A stretch of DNA of 23,244 nucleotides from Bacteriovorax stolpii (GCA_945862475.1 CAMAYW010000004.1:1-23244), one strand, 5' to 3'; numbered from the stretch's first letter, positions 16,117-23,244 are shown. Notes: generated by a model from the letters alone, not told the origin. Numbers and translations are program-made.

Positions 16117-16586
16117 TTCTCTTCTTTCTTCTTTTTCCATTAATAGGTCTGACTCATATTATTCAAGATGATGTTTCTATCACTGAAAAAAGCCAGCATT
16201 CATTTAAATATGTTTGTAGTAAATCCGGTTATCCTGATTCTCCCCTGATTGATTATGTCTCTGGTACAAAACTAGACTGCATGGGAAGAAAAATTGAGGT
16301 AGGAGAGTTTTGTGAAAAAGAAAAAGCATCGGATCCTTATTATCTCAGGGCCTATGTGGATAAGAGCAAACAGGAAATTGTTTGTGTGAGCGGAAAAAAA
16401 GTACTCTTTAAATATCTTTGCGTTAAAGTCTCTGACTCTGCCATGTGCTCTTCTGAACCTAAAAAAGCCTGCGCTCACATTAAAGAAAAACTCGCTAAGA
16501 GGTTGGATCTTATTCATTCGTCTTTTGTCACGAATGAAAAAGGGATTAAGCAGCTCAACTGTTTCTTTGAGTCTAGACCTCTATAA
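16113..16586 (+). CDS. Small exported Cys-rich protein, function unknown
   Basis: 157 residues. A short hydrophobic start (MILFFLLFPLIGLTH) is a likely signal peptide. Eight Cys in the mature part (YVCSKS, LDCMGR, EFCEKE, IVCVSG, YLCVKV, AMCSSE, KACAHI, LNCFFE) are spaced as for four disulfides. ATGA overlap with the preceding gene. Together with the 5903-6718 product this is the second Cys-rich secreted protein in the window translated from a 4-base overlap, but the two show no obvious sequence similarity. No family recognised. Confidence 0.75.
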   Translation: MILFFLLFPLIGLTHIIQDDVSITEKSQHSFKYVCSKSGYPDSPLIDYVSGTKLDCMGRKIEVGEFCEKEKASDPYYLRAYVDKSKQEIVCVSGKKVLFKYLCVKVSDSAMCSSEPKKACAHIKEKLAKRLDLIHSSFVTNEKGIKQLNCFFESRPL

Positions 16587-16629
16587 TCTACATCTTGTGA
16601 TCTGTTTCATTTCCATTTAGCATAGATAT

Positions 16630-17862
16630 ATGACAAACACTCTTTGTTCTCTACCTTGGCTACATCTCTTTGTTGATGGAATGGGCCATTTTAATAACTG
16701 TTGCCTAGGCCCCTCTGCTGACGGATTCTCTAGAGATTCTGATGGCGAGACAATACTTGCTGGTCAACCTAATGCGATCCGAAGACATTGGAATTCATCT
16801 CTCATGCAAGAAATAAGAAAAAGTATGCATGAAGGGACAAAGCATAAATCCTGCGATGGTTGTTGGAGAATTGAGGATACAGGCAGCGAGAGTTACAGAA
16901 TATCTGCGAATAGGGATTTTCTTGTTCCAAAAGAAATTCAAAATAAAATTTCTGTTGATCCAATGATCCGATGGGTTGATTTAAGGTTTGGGAATTTGTG
17001 TAATCTTGCGTGCAGAATGTGCCTACCGTACAGTTCCAAAAAACTTTTTACAGAATATGAACTGATGTACGGACCACAATCAACTGAAAAATACAAAAAC
17101 ATGACTTGGTATGAATCGGAACACTTTTGGGATGAACTTTTTCAATACAGTGATTATTTCGAACGTATTCATCTTGCGGGTGGTGAGCCGTTACTGATAA
17201 AGGACTGTTGGAAATTTTTAAGAAAAATTGCGAGCGAGAACAAATCAAAAAATATCAATCTTTCTTATAATACAAATTTAACCCGCATTCCTGCTGAGGC
17301 CAAAGAACTTTGGCCCAAATTTAAAGGTATTATTCTTCTCGTTTCAATGGATGGAATTGGAAAGATAAATGAATTTATTCGGTACCCACAGAAATGGAGT
17401 GATATTGAATCCAATCTCTGGGAATTAGAAGATAAATTTAAAGAATATAATATTCAAGTTTGTCAGATTCAGCCAACGATTCAAGCCTATAACATTCATC
17501 ACATCCCAGACTATTGTGATTATGTAGCAAAATTTAAAAACATAAAAAGAATTCCGAATTTCAATTTATTATTTGGTCCTGAACACTTTTCTCCGAGTGT
17601 CTTACCTCGCTCTTATCGTGAGGACGCAGTTGGAAAAATTGAAAACTATATTCAAAAAGTAGAATCAGGATGGAACTCCTATGAGGAGCGGGACAAAAAC
17701 TCATTAATCATTTCTCTAAAAGGAGTTATTAAATATATTTTGAGTGAAGATCGTCCTGAACTCCTGCATGAATTCATTCGTCATAATGACATTTATGATA
17801 CTCACAGAAACCAAAAAATTCTCGAATATATTCCGGAGCTAGAAGTTGTCTATAGGAAGTAA
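16630..17862 (+). CDS. Twitch-type radical SAM protein
   Basis: 410 residues. The N-terminus CSLPWLHLFVDGMGHFNNCC (C6, C24, C25) plus SCDGCW (C75, C78) is a SPASM/twitch-like auxiliary-cluster block placed before the radical SAM core, as in twitch-domain radical SAM proteins. The core CxxxCxxC is C124NLAC128RMC131, followed by AGGEPLL (183-189, the GGEP SAM contact). The rest is an alpha/beta barrel with LVSMDG. These enzymes cleave S-adenosylmethionine to start radical chemistry on sugars, peptides or other substrates; substrate unknown here. The start is supported by CxxPW falling at the usual distance from the N-terminus, although no strong ribosome binding site is seen. First gene of an unusual four-gene group. 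Confidence 0.9.
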   Translation: MTNTLCSLPWLHLFVDGMGHFNNCCLGPSADGFSRDSDGETILAGQPNAIRRHWNSSLMQEIRKSMHEGTKHKSCDGCWRIEDTGSESYRISANRDFLVPKEIQNKISVDPMIRWVDLRFGNLCNLACRMCLPYSSKKLFTEYELMYGPQSTEKYKNMTWYESEHFWDELFQYSDYFERIHLAGGEPLLIKDCWKFLRKIASENKSKNINLSYNTNLTRIPAEAKELWPKFKGIILLVSMDGIGKINEFIRYPQKWSDIESNLWELEDKFKEYNIQVCQIQPTIQAYNIHHIPDYCDYVAKFKNIKRIPNFNLLFGPEHFSPSVLPRSYREDAVGKIENYIQKVESGWNSYEERDKNSLIISLKGVIKYILSEDRPELLHEFIRHNDIYDTHRNQKILEYIPELEVVYRK

Positions 17863-17885
17863 TTTTTTTAATTCAGATCATCATT

Positions 17886-17909
17886 AGAAGTGTAATTCAA
17901 AGCACTTCT
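17886..17909. other. Inverted repeat between the twitch gene and the ChlI-like gene
   Basis: AGAAGTG (17886-17892), 10-base loop, CACTTCT (17903-17909). No T run follows, so it is a weak terminator candidate or an operator. Confidence 0.35.
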
Positions 17910-17960
17910 CATCTTCTCTATTGGTTTCATTTTTGCTTCCCTAAATCAAAAGGGGAAATA

Positions 17961-18482
17961 ATGGAAACTCAAATACATACATGCTACTTAACAAAAAAAG
18001 GACCATCACTTGTCACACTCTTTGGTTATTCAACAAAGAGTGTCCCAGGTTTAGAAATTAATGGTATTGGTAAATATGGTAAATTCATTAAAGAAAAAAT
18101 CGTTTTCATCACAAGATCAAGAGGTCTCCCAATCCCCTTAAAAAGATTTGTTTTAAATGTCGAAATGACCGACGACTTAGGTGATCTTGAGAGTTCATCC
18201 GTAAAGTGGTTAGAGTACCCCCTCCTTCTTCATTATTGGTTTCTCGCAGGACTTATCCCTATTAGTAAGCTTGATAATTGTTTTGCCATCGGATCTATCA
18301 CTCCGAGTGGGGTTATCGAGGAGCCATTTTCAAAAGATTTTGTAGATCTATGCGAGGGACAGAACTTTCATCTTATTTCTTCAAGTGACAATATTCATGG
18401 CCCACATGGGTTCATAGATGCAAGGGAGTTACTTGGTCAAATTACTCACTTAGAGTTTAAAGTGATTTCAAAAACTGCTTAG
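17961..18482 (+). CDS. Stand-alone ChlI/ComM N-terminal domain protein
   Basis: 173 residues. From memory it lines up along its length with the first domain of ComM/YifB (Mg-chelatase subunit ChlI-like, Lon/S5-like fold): VPGLEINGIG with LPGLTMVGLP; KIVFITRSRGLPIPLKRFVLNVEMTDD with RVRSAIINSGYEFPAKKITINLAPADL; LEYPLLLHYWFLAGLIP with YDLPIAIALLAASEQLT; FAIGSITPSGVI with ELVGELALTGAL. ComM proteins continue into an AAA+ helicase of about 500 residues; this one stops, with no Walker motifs and no remnant of that domain downstream. AAGGGG before the ATG is a strong ribosome binding site. It sits between two radical SAM genes. A decayed ComM is the alternative, but the intact frame and signals argue for use. 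Confidence 0.7.
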   Translation: METQIHTCYLTKKGPSLVTLFGYSTKSVPGLEINGIGKYGKFIKEKIVFITRSRGLPIPLKRFVLNVEMTDDLGDLESSSVKWLEYPLLLHYWFLAGLIPISKLDNCFAIGSITPSGVIEEPFSKDFVDLCEGQNFHLISSSDNIHGPHGFIDARELLGQITHLEFKVISKTA

Positions 18483-18527
18483 GGAGAGTAATTTGGTCGA
18501 TTAAGTCGGAATAAAAATTACTCATTG
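18481..18527 (+). promoter_or_regulatory. Hairpin between Shine-Dalgarno and TTG start of the radical SAM gene
   Basis: AGGGA (18481-18485) overlaps the ChlI-like stop codon. GAGTAATTT (18486-18494) and AAATTACTC (18515-18523) are perfect 9-base arms with a 20-base loop; the TTG start begins at 18525. Folding would bring AGGGA and TTG close together. No other good start signal is seen for this frame. Confidence 0.4.
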
Positions 18528-20021
18528 GACTCTCATCATAATTCTTGGTTAAATAATTTTAAAGCCATGAGGTCGTTAAAACTTATGTTGTCCCTAGATC
18601 TTGTAAATGAAGTTAAAATTCCTCAGATTAAATTAATTAAGCTCATGCCCAAGGAGCTTTTCTATATCCGTCTTCCTTCGATTAAGGATCTTCCTGAAGA
18701 AGTAAATATTTTTCTCCAAAAAGTTACTTTTTTATCTTCTGAGGTCATTCTCTCAATTCCTGCAGAAGACTTCGCTGTTGATGAGTGGAGAAAAAAGTAT
18801 CTCTCCCTTGGTATTAAAGGTTTTGCTATCCGGACTACTCACCAAGTTGAAAAATGGCTTAAGCATCAAGGTATCGGTCAGATTTATTCTGGTGATAGAG
18901 ATCTTATGGACATGTTCCATCGCTATCGATCCATTTTAGAGAAAGATAAAGATCTTATTGTAGAGTTTCAGATTGAGTCAGATCTAAGAATTTTAGGACC
19001 TACGATTACTGGAATTGTGGAAATGGGAGTGAAGTGGGTCGTTTTAAATGTAGAGGGTGAACCCACTAATCAAAGATGTTTGGAGTTTAGAGACGTCTTT
19101 GAGTATTTAAAAATTCGTGGATGCACTAAACTTAACGTCTATTTTCCTTTTTGGAACAATCATTTTCGTGAATGGGATATTAAAACTCAAAATACCTTTT
19201 CAGGAATTCGAGATGTTCATATTGATATCTCAAACCGATGCACCCATAGTTGTGTTTTTTGTGGGCTCTATGGCCCGGAGGCGATAGAAGAAACAAAAAA
19301 ACGCAGTGGAGGGGATGAATTGCCAGAAGTTACAAAAAATCACATGAAAATGGAAATCGATCCTCAAGTATGTCATGAGATTATTCAAAGTTTACCTTGG
19401 TCAGTCAGTTATCTTCAGTTTGGTGGAATGGGTGATCCCCTTATGCATGATCATGCAGTCGATTTTATAGCGGCGGCACGAGAAAGAGGCTTCAAGGTAG
19501 AGATACTTTCAAATATGGAGTATCTAGACACCGAGGATATTCATCGCCTCCATCGACTAGGTGGTGAGAAAACGACTGATCTTCATTTTATTGCGAATAT
19601 TTCTGCAGGAAACCCAGAGCTTTATATTCAGACGAGACCTCGTCAGACGATAAAAAATTATGAAAAGGTTTTGCAAAATATATCTTTATTTTCGAAATTA
19701 AGAGAGGAAAACAACGGAACAGGTGTCTCTTTTACCATCATGTGTGTTGTGAATAAACTTAACTGTCTTCACCTAAAAGAAGTTTCTGAATTGGCCCATA
19801 AACTTGGAGCACAGAGAGTTTGGTTTAAGCCGATGGAGATTCATGGGGATATTCATCATCTCTATATTCCAAAAAAGGAAATGCTAAAAGCGATGGCCAA
19901 CTCTTTAAAGGAAGCGATCAATTATGCGATGGAAAAAGACATCATCGTTTTCCAAAAAGAGTATTGTGATCAAATCATTAACAAGTATTCCGGAGATCTG
20001 ATTGATGTCACTTCCAACTAA
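18525..20021 (+). CDS. Radical SAM enzyme with long N-terminal alpha/beta extension, SPASM domain detached
   Basis: 498 residues from TTG (or ATG at 18567; the frame is closed upstream by TAA at 18489). Residues about 30-215 alternate strands and helices (IKGFAIRTT, LIVEFQI, VKWVVLNVEGE, KLNVYFPFW) like an extra barrel-type domain I cannot name. The radical SAM core begins at 225: C239THSC243VFC246 is the CxxxCxxC cluster motif and FGGMGDPL (299-306) is the GGEP equivalent. Later VSFTIMCVVNKLN and AQRVWFKPMEIHG fit the barrel's end. The chain stops where radical SAM/SPASM proteins continue into their auxiliary domain; that domain is encoded by the next, overlapping gene. Substrate unknown. 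Confidence 0.87.
   Translation: MDSHHNSWLNNFKAMRSLKLMLSLDLVNEVKIPQIKLIKLMPKELFYIRLPSIKDLPEEVNIFLQKVTFLSSEVILSIPAEDFAVDEWRKKYLSLGIKGFAIRTTHQVEKWLKHQGIGQIYSGDRDLMDMFHRYRSILEKDKDLIVEFQIESDLRILGPTITGIVEMGVKWVVLNVEGEPTNQRCLEFRDVFEYLKIRGCTKLNVYFPFWNNHFREWDIKTQNTFSGIRDVHIDISNRCTHSCVFCGLYGPEAIEETKKRSGGDELPEVTKNHMKMEIDPQVCHEIIQSLPWSVSYLQFGGMGDPLMHDHAVDFIAAARERGFKVEILSNMEYLDTEDIHRLHRLGGEKTTDLHFIANISAGNPELYIQTRPRQTIKNYEKVLQNISLFSKLREENNGTGVSFTIMCVVNKLNCLHLKEVSELAHKLGAQRVWFKPMEIHGDIHHLYIPKKEMLKAMANSLKEAINYAMEKDIIVFQKEYCDQIINKYSGDLIDVTSN
19992..19995 (+). promoter_or_regulatory. Ribosome binding site of the SPASM gene inside the radical SAM gene
   Basis: GGAG lies 6 bases before TTG 20002 and 9 bases before ATG 20005, and supports a separate start rather than a broken reading frame. 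Confidence 0.6.
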
Positions 20022-20379
20022 AAAAGATAATCAAGACGTTGCAATTAAAGAATTAGATTTTGATGTCGTTAATGGGGGAGTTCCTGCAGACTTTTATTCA
20101 TCAAATCCTTGTCTCGTCGGATATGCTTACATCCGATTTCAGGTGAGTGGAAATATTGTCCCTTGTTGTATAGCAAAGCATCCTATTGGAGATGCTTACA
20201 AGCAAGACTGGAGAGATATTTGGCATTCTGGTGCTTATGAGAATTTCAGAAAAAAAATGGCGAAGATTCACATCGATAGATTTCACTTAAATGATCCCGA
20301 GTGGACGTTTTGCCAGCAGTGTAGCCACTTCGAAATAAATTCCGAACTCAACGCAACTCTTAAAATCAAAAGAGATTAG
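20005..20379 (+). CDS. Free-standing SPASM domain protein
   Basis: 124 residues from ATG 20005 (or TTG 20002, one residue longer). Almost the whole protein is a SPASM auxiliary [4Fe-4S] domain. Numbered from TTG 20002, it has C37 (NPCLVGYAYIRFQVSG), C55/C56 (GNIVPCCIAKHPIGDAY), the DIWHSGAYENFRKKM segment (usual eiWns...R) and C104xxC107 (TFCQQCSHF). Normally this domain is fused to the C-terminus of a radical SAM core. Here it begins in the +1 frame, overlapping the end of the radical SAM gene by 17 bases, with GGAG upstream. It probably pairs with the preceding enzyme. A natural frameshift or a sequencing error is the alternative. It ends 9 bases before the converging pfkA stop. Confidence 0.85.
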   Translation: MSLPTKKDNQDVAIKELDFDVVNGGVPADFYSSNPCLVGYAYIRFQVSGNIVPCCIAKHPIGDAYKQDWRDIWHSGAYENFRKKMAKIHIDRFHLNDPEWTFCQQCSHFEINSELNATLKIKRD

Positions 20380-20403
20380 AAGTAACTCTTAAATTGAAAG
20401 AGT
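20354..20403. repeat. Two similar small hairpins in the convergent SPASM/pfkA junction
   Basis: ACTCTTAAAATCAAAAGAG ends the SPASM gene, and ACTCTT (20385-20390), loop AAATTGA, AAGAGT (20398-20403) ends pfkA. Both can fold as short stems; neither has a T run, so terminator function is uncertain. Confidence 0.3.
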
Positions 20404-21363
20404 CTGTGCCAGAGTCTGGTACTCACTAAAATTATGATCGGCCTTCGTTGTACATTTTGCTAAATCAGTAAGTAGAACCTTTCCATTTTGTACAACTGTA
20501 ACTTTAGGAAATTGATTTGAAAGAAGTGCTTCCACTGCCATATGACCCATTTGAGAGGCAATGAAGCGGTCATTTGAGGTTGGTGATCCACCTCGCTGAA
20601 TATGGCCCAAGATGACGACATGAGTGTCCACGTGATGCATATCTTTTAATATGTGTTGAATCTCATAACTTCTTCCCGCCGTCGGTCCCTCGGCCACAAT
20701 AATGATAGAAGAATCTTTTCCGCGTGCTATTCCACGTTGAATATCATCTACAATTTTTTGATGATTTACTTTTTCATGAGGAAGAAGAACGTTCTCTGCA
20801 CCTGTACAGACACCTACTTTAAGAGCAATGGCGGATGAATTACGTCCCATCACTTCAACCAGAAAGGTTCTCGCATGAGAGTGGGCCGTATCTCGAATTC
20901 TATCGACGGCCTCAATGGCGGTCTGAACGGCCGTATCAAATCCAATCGTATACTCGGTGCTTGAAATATCATTATCAATAGTTCCAGGTATACCAACGAC
21001 AGGAAATTGATGTTCTTCCCAAAGGGCCTTCGCACCATTAAACGAACCATCTCCACCAATGATGACAAGGGCATCAATTTTTTGTGCCCTAAGAATATCA
21101 ACTGCTTTTTTCCGAAATTCTGGTTTCATAAATTCTGGAGAGCGCGACGTCTGAAGAATTGTTCCCCCACGCTGAATGATGTTTCCAACGGACGAGAGAT
21201 TCATAGTTTGAAATTCACCACGAAGAAGACCCGCATAACCGCGCTTAATTCCCGTGACCTGAATTCCCTTAAAGAGTGCCGTTCTAACCACGGCCCTTAT
21301 CGCACAATTCATTCCAGGTGAATCTCCACCAGAGCAAAGTAAACCAATATGTGAAACTGACAT
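20389..21363 (-). CDS. pfkA: ATP-dependent 6-phosphofructokinase
   Basis: 324 residues, the usual bacterial PfkA length. Phosphorylates fructose 6-phosphate in glycolysis. SGGDSPGMN (11-19), GGDGSF (103-108) and PGTIDND (126-132, catalytic Asp130) are all present. Gly rather than Asp after GGD, and Gly rather than Lys before TIDND, indicate ATP rather than pyrophosphate as donor. The substrate loop reads MGRNSSAIA where many enzymes have MGRHxGxLA. GHIQRGGSPTSNDR is the conserved distal motif. AAAGGA precedes the ATG, which lies 9 bases after gpmI. Last gene of the rlmH-gpmI-pfkA string. Confidence 0.96.
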   Translation of the reverse strand: MSVSHIGLLCSGGDSPGMNCAIRAVVRTALFKGIQVTGIKRGYAGLLRGEFQTMNLSSVGNIIQRGGTILQTSRSPEFMKPEFRKKAVDILRAQKIDALVIIGGDGSFNGAKALWEEHQFPVVGIPGTIDNDISSTEYTIGFDTAVQTAIEAVDRIRDTAHSHARTFLVEVMGRNSSAIALKVGVCTGAENVLLPHEKVNHQKIVDDIQRGIARGKDSSIIIVAEGPTAGRSYEIQHILKDMHHVDTHVVILGHIQRGGSPTSNDRFIASQMGHMAVEALLSNQFPKVTVVQNGKVLLTDLAKCTTKADHNFSEYQTLAQTLSI

Positions 21364-21372
21364 AAAAATCCT

Positions 21373-22917
21373 TTAAATAAAAATAGAGTTACCCGAGAAT
21401 TCTTTAGGTTTTGGGATATTTAATATTTTTAAAACAGTAGGAGCGACATCCTTAAGGGCAAGCGTCTTACTTTCTGTATTAACCATAATATTTTGATCGC
21501 GAAGTTTTGGGTGAACAACACAGAAAGGAACTTCTGAATCAGAATGTGAGGTATGAGGTCCCCCTTCTTCATATTCCATCTGGTCTGCGTTTCCGTGGTC
21601 AGCAGTAAGTAGAAGTGTAATATTTTGCTCTTCGCACTTCTTCATGAGTTTACCCACACACGAATCAACAGCTTCTATCGCTTTGATCGCCGCTTCATAG
21701 TTTCCCGTATGCCCAACCATGTCCGCATTGGCAAAATTAACAAGATAAAAACTGAAGGACTTATCTTCTAGGGCCTTTAATAATTTATCTGTGACTTCAA
21801 AGGCACTCATCTCTGGTTTTTGATCATAGGTAGCAACTTCTCTAGGAGATTGAACAAGACTTCGCTCCTCGCCTTCAAAAGGAGTTTCTTCTCCACCATT
21901 AAAGAAATAAGTCACGTGAGCATATTTTTCAGTCTCAGCAATCTTAAATTGCTTCTTTCCTATTTTAGAGATGTATTCAGCCAGTGTTCCTTTGATTTTT
22001 TCTTTATCAAAAAGTACTGGAAGATGTGGAAGCTCATCTTGCACATATGGAGTCATGCAAAGAAAATAATCAGCTTTAATAGGAACTGGAAATTCCGTAA
22101 ATTTAGGATCATTCATCGCGAGTGTAATTTGTTTCGCTCTATCAGGACGGTAATTAAAAAAGAAGACACAATCTCCATTTTGAACCGCTCCATCCTCAGT
22201 AAAAAGAACCGGTGTAATGAATTCATCAAAAAGACCATTCTTGTATTGCTCTAAAATATAATCCTGAGGCTTAAGAGTTGATCTTTCTCCCTGGCCAGTG
22301 ATGGTCTTATAATGGTGTTCAATTTTATTCCACCGGCGATCTCGATCCATTCCGATGGATCTTCCACCCATACTGGCGAATTTAAATCCTGGGCATTCAA
22401 GAATTTCTTTAACGTAATTAACGCCTTTATCTTTTGAAGTATCACGTCCATCCATGAATGCGTGAAGATAGAGTTGAAGCTCTGAATGCTCTCTTAATAT
22501 TTTTAATATCTCTTTTAGGTGATTGATGTGGGCATGAACACCACCGTCAGAGAGAAGACCCATAAGGTGAATTCTTTTTGTTCCCGCTTTGGCTTTTTGA
22601 ATAAGCTCTTGAAGCTTTGGTAAATTTTTTAAAGTTCCATTTTGAATGCATTCGTTGATACGAACGAGATCTTGTCTGACAGGTCGACCCGCTCCAAGAT
22701 TCAAGTGTCCCACTTCAGAGTTACCAGAAACACCTTTTGGTAATCCAACGGACTCACCACCGGGTTGAATGGTGGTTAGAGGGTAGTGAAGGAAAGCATC
22801 TTCAAGATTTGGTTTATGGGCCGCTTTGATGGCGTTTTTAAAATCATTTTGAGTGATTCCAAATCCATCCATCACAACGAGAAGAACTCGAGGGCTTAAA
22901 TTTTGAATCGTTTGCAT
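21373..22917 (-). CDS. gpmI: 2,3-bisphosphoglycerate-independent phosphoglycerate mutase
   Basis: 514 residues, standard for this two-domain, alkaline-phosphatase-superfamily enzyme, which interconverts 3- and 2-phosphoglycerate using metal ions and a phosphoserine. VMDGFG (15-20) supplies the metal Asp17, SGNSEVGH (64-71) the nucleophile Ser67. DGRDTSKDKG, GGRSIGMDRD and NYRPDRAKQ are the transferase-domain signatures, and LTADHGNADQM plus PHTSHSDSEVPF the C-terminal metal ligands. AGGGGA precedes the ATG. It follows rlmH by 9 bases, a common neighbour pairing, and lies ahead of pfkA. Confidence 0.97.
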   Translation of the reverse strand: MQTIQNLSPRVLLVVMDGFGITQNDFKNAIKAAHKPNLEDAFLHYPLTTIQPGGESVGLPKGVSGNSEVGHLNLGAGRPVRQDLVRINECIQNGTLKNLPKLQELIQKAKAGTKRIHLMGLLSDGGVHAHINHLKEILKILREHSELQLYLHAFMDGRDTSKDKGVNYVKEILECPGFKFASMGGRSIGMDRDRRWNKIEHHYKTITGQGERSTLKPQDYILEQYKNGLFDEFITPVLFTEDGAVQNGDCVFFFNYRPDRAKQITLAMNDPKFTEFPVPIKADYFLCMTPYVQDELPHLPVLFDKEKIKGTLAEYISKIGKKQFKIAETEKYAHVTYFFNGGEETPFEGEERSLVQSPREVATYDQKPEMSAFEVTDKLLKALEDKSFSFYLVNFANADMVGHTGNYEAAIKAIEAVDSCVGKLMKKCEEQNITLLLTADHGNADQMEYEEGGPHTSHSDSEVPFCVVHPKLRDQNIMVNTESKTLALKDVAPTVLKILNIPKPKEFSGNSIFI

Positions 22918-22926
22918 ATGAATCCC

Positions 22927-23244
22927 CTAGTTGTGGTAAGGGTGTCCTGATCTAATGGTCTGGGCACGATAAAGTTGTTCCACTAGAAGTATTCTGGCCA
23001 ACTTATGAGGGAAAGTCAGCTCTGAAAGGGAGATCCTTTCTTGGCAAGACTTTAAGACCTCGTCGGAGAAGCCTTCAGCTCCTGCGATCAAGAAGAAGAT
23101 TTTTGCAGGGCGCTCAATGAGGGTCTTAGTCCATTCCGCAAAGGCGACTGAAGTACTCTTTTTTCCCCATTCCGTCATAGCGATTAAGTGAGAACCTCCC
23201 CCTTGGGAGAGATCTCGAATCTTTTTTAGGATGGCCTCGCCTTC
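22927..23244 (-). CDS. rlmH: 23S rRNA pseudouridine-1915 N3-methyltransferase (5' end cut by window edge)
   Basis: The frame is open to the right edge, giving the last 105 residues of a protein whose family length is about 155. RlmH is a SPOUT methyltransferase that uses S-adenosylmethionine to methylate pseudouridine 1915 in helix 69. FLIAGAEGF (family FxIGGAxG), ELTFPHKLARILLVEQLYRA (MTxxHxLxRxxLxEQxYRA) and terminal GHPYHN (family HPYH) are diagnostic. LIAMTEWGKKSTS matches the LDERGKxxSS region. The internal ATG at 23178 is not the start. Confidence 0.94.
   Translation of the reverse strand, partial: EGEAILKKIRDLSQGGGSHLIAMTEWGKKSTSVAFAEWTKTLIERPAKIFFLIAGAEGFSDEVLKSCQERISLSELTFPHKLARILLVEQLYRAQTIRSGHPYHN

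Noticed and set aside
19981..20040. Reading the radical SAM and SPASM genes as one gene broken by a frameshift
   Set aside because: A GGAG ribosome binding site correctly placed before TTG 20002/ATG 20005 and a compact overlap favour two genes. Not excluded, so it is stated as the alternative.
16587..20400. A RiPP precursor peptide beside the radical SAM genes
   Set aside because: The intergenic spaces are at most about 100 bases and hold no short frame with a start signal and a leader-core pattern.
20625..20742. parS-like sequences (CACGTG core near 20632 and ATTCCACGTTGAAT at 20729)
   Set aside because: Both are poor matches to TGTTTCACGTGAAACA (about 10 of 16 for the first) and lie in conserved pfkA codons.
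21820..22254. 144-residue plus-strand open frame opposite gpmI
   Set aside because: It is antisense to strongly conserved gpmI codons and has a composition typical of shadow frames.

Overview
The window reads as chromosomal DNA from a low-GC member of the Bdellovibrionota, most likely a Bacteriovorax/Halobacteriovorax/Peredibacter-type bacterium. This is an inference from the gene families: a PrkA-like AAA+ kinase of the delta/Bdellovibrio kind, an SDR with a zinc-knuckle N-terminus, many small exported Cys-rich proteins, twitch-type radical SAM proteins, and an rlmH-gpmI-pfkA string. No tRNA, rRNA, CRISPR array, insertion sequence or phage gene was seen. Coding density is very high and no gap exceeds 210 bases.

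Layout. 1-4654 (minus): a prkA-like kinase gene overlaps a RluA-type pseudouridine synthase gene by 4 bases, followed by an SDR-family gene cut by the left edge. 4668-6718 (plus): a membrane-anchored FGE/lectin-fold protein overlaps by 4 bases a secreted protein with a 12-Cys tail; it starts only 13 bases from prkA. 6715-10594 (minus): nadA, a cysteine desulfurase and a lipoprotein related to 5'-nucleotidases but lacking key metal ligands, probably one operon. 10622-10823: divergent regulatory region with a palindrome over the likely nadA -10 box and a 12-base direct repeat near the likely parA start site. 10824-12504 (plus): parA, parB and a strong terminator. 12519-15609 (plus): a PAP2 phosphatase, an unknown exported protein, and a Glu/Leu/Phe/Val dehydrogenase with a perfect 15-bp terminator. 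15673-16586 (plus): two coupled exported proteins of unknown function.

16630-20379 (plus) is the most unusual part. It holds a twitch-type radical SAM protein, a stand-alone ChlI/ComM N-terminal domain with no AAA+ motor, a radical SAM enzyme with a long N-terminal extension, and a separate small protein that is only a SPASM auxiliary-cluster domain, encoded in an overlapping frame with its own ribosome binding site. A 9-bp hairpin lies between a good Shine-Dalgarno and the probable TTG start of the large radical SAM gene. This is my best candidate for an undescribed system; its substrate is not visible.

20389-23244 (minus): rlmH (cut by the right edge), gpmI and pfkA, spaced 9 bases apart, a housekeeping operon of 23S rRNA methylation and glycolysis. 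Functionally the window mixes core metabolism (NAD synthesis and Fe-S supply, glutamate catabolism, glycolysis), chromosome or plasmid partitioning, stress-kinase signalling, envelope proteins and an orphan radical SAM cluster.
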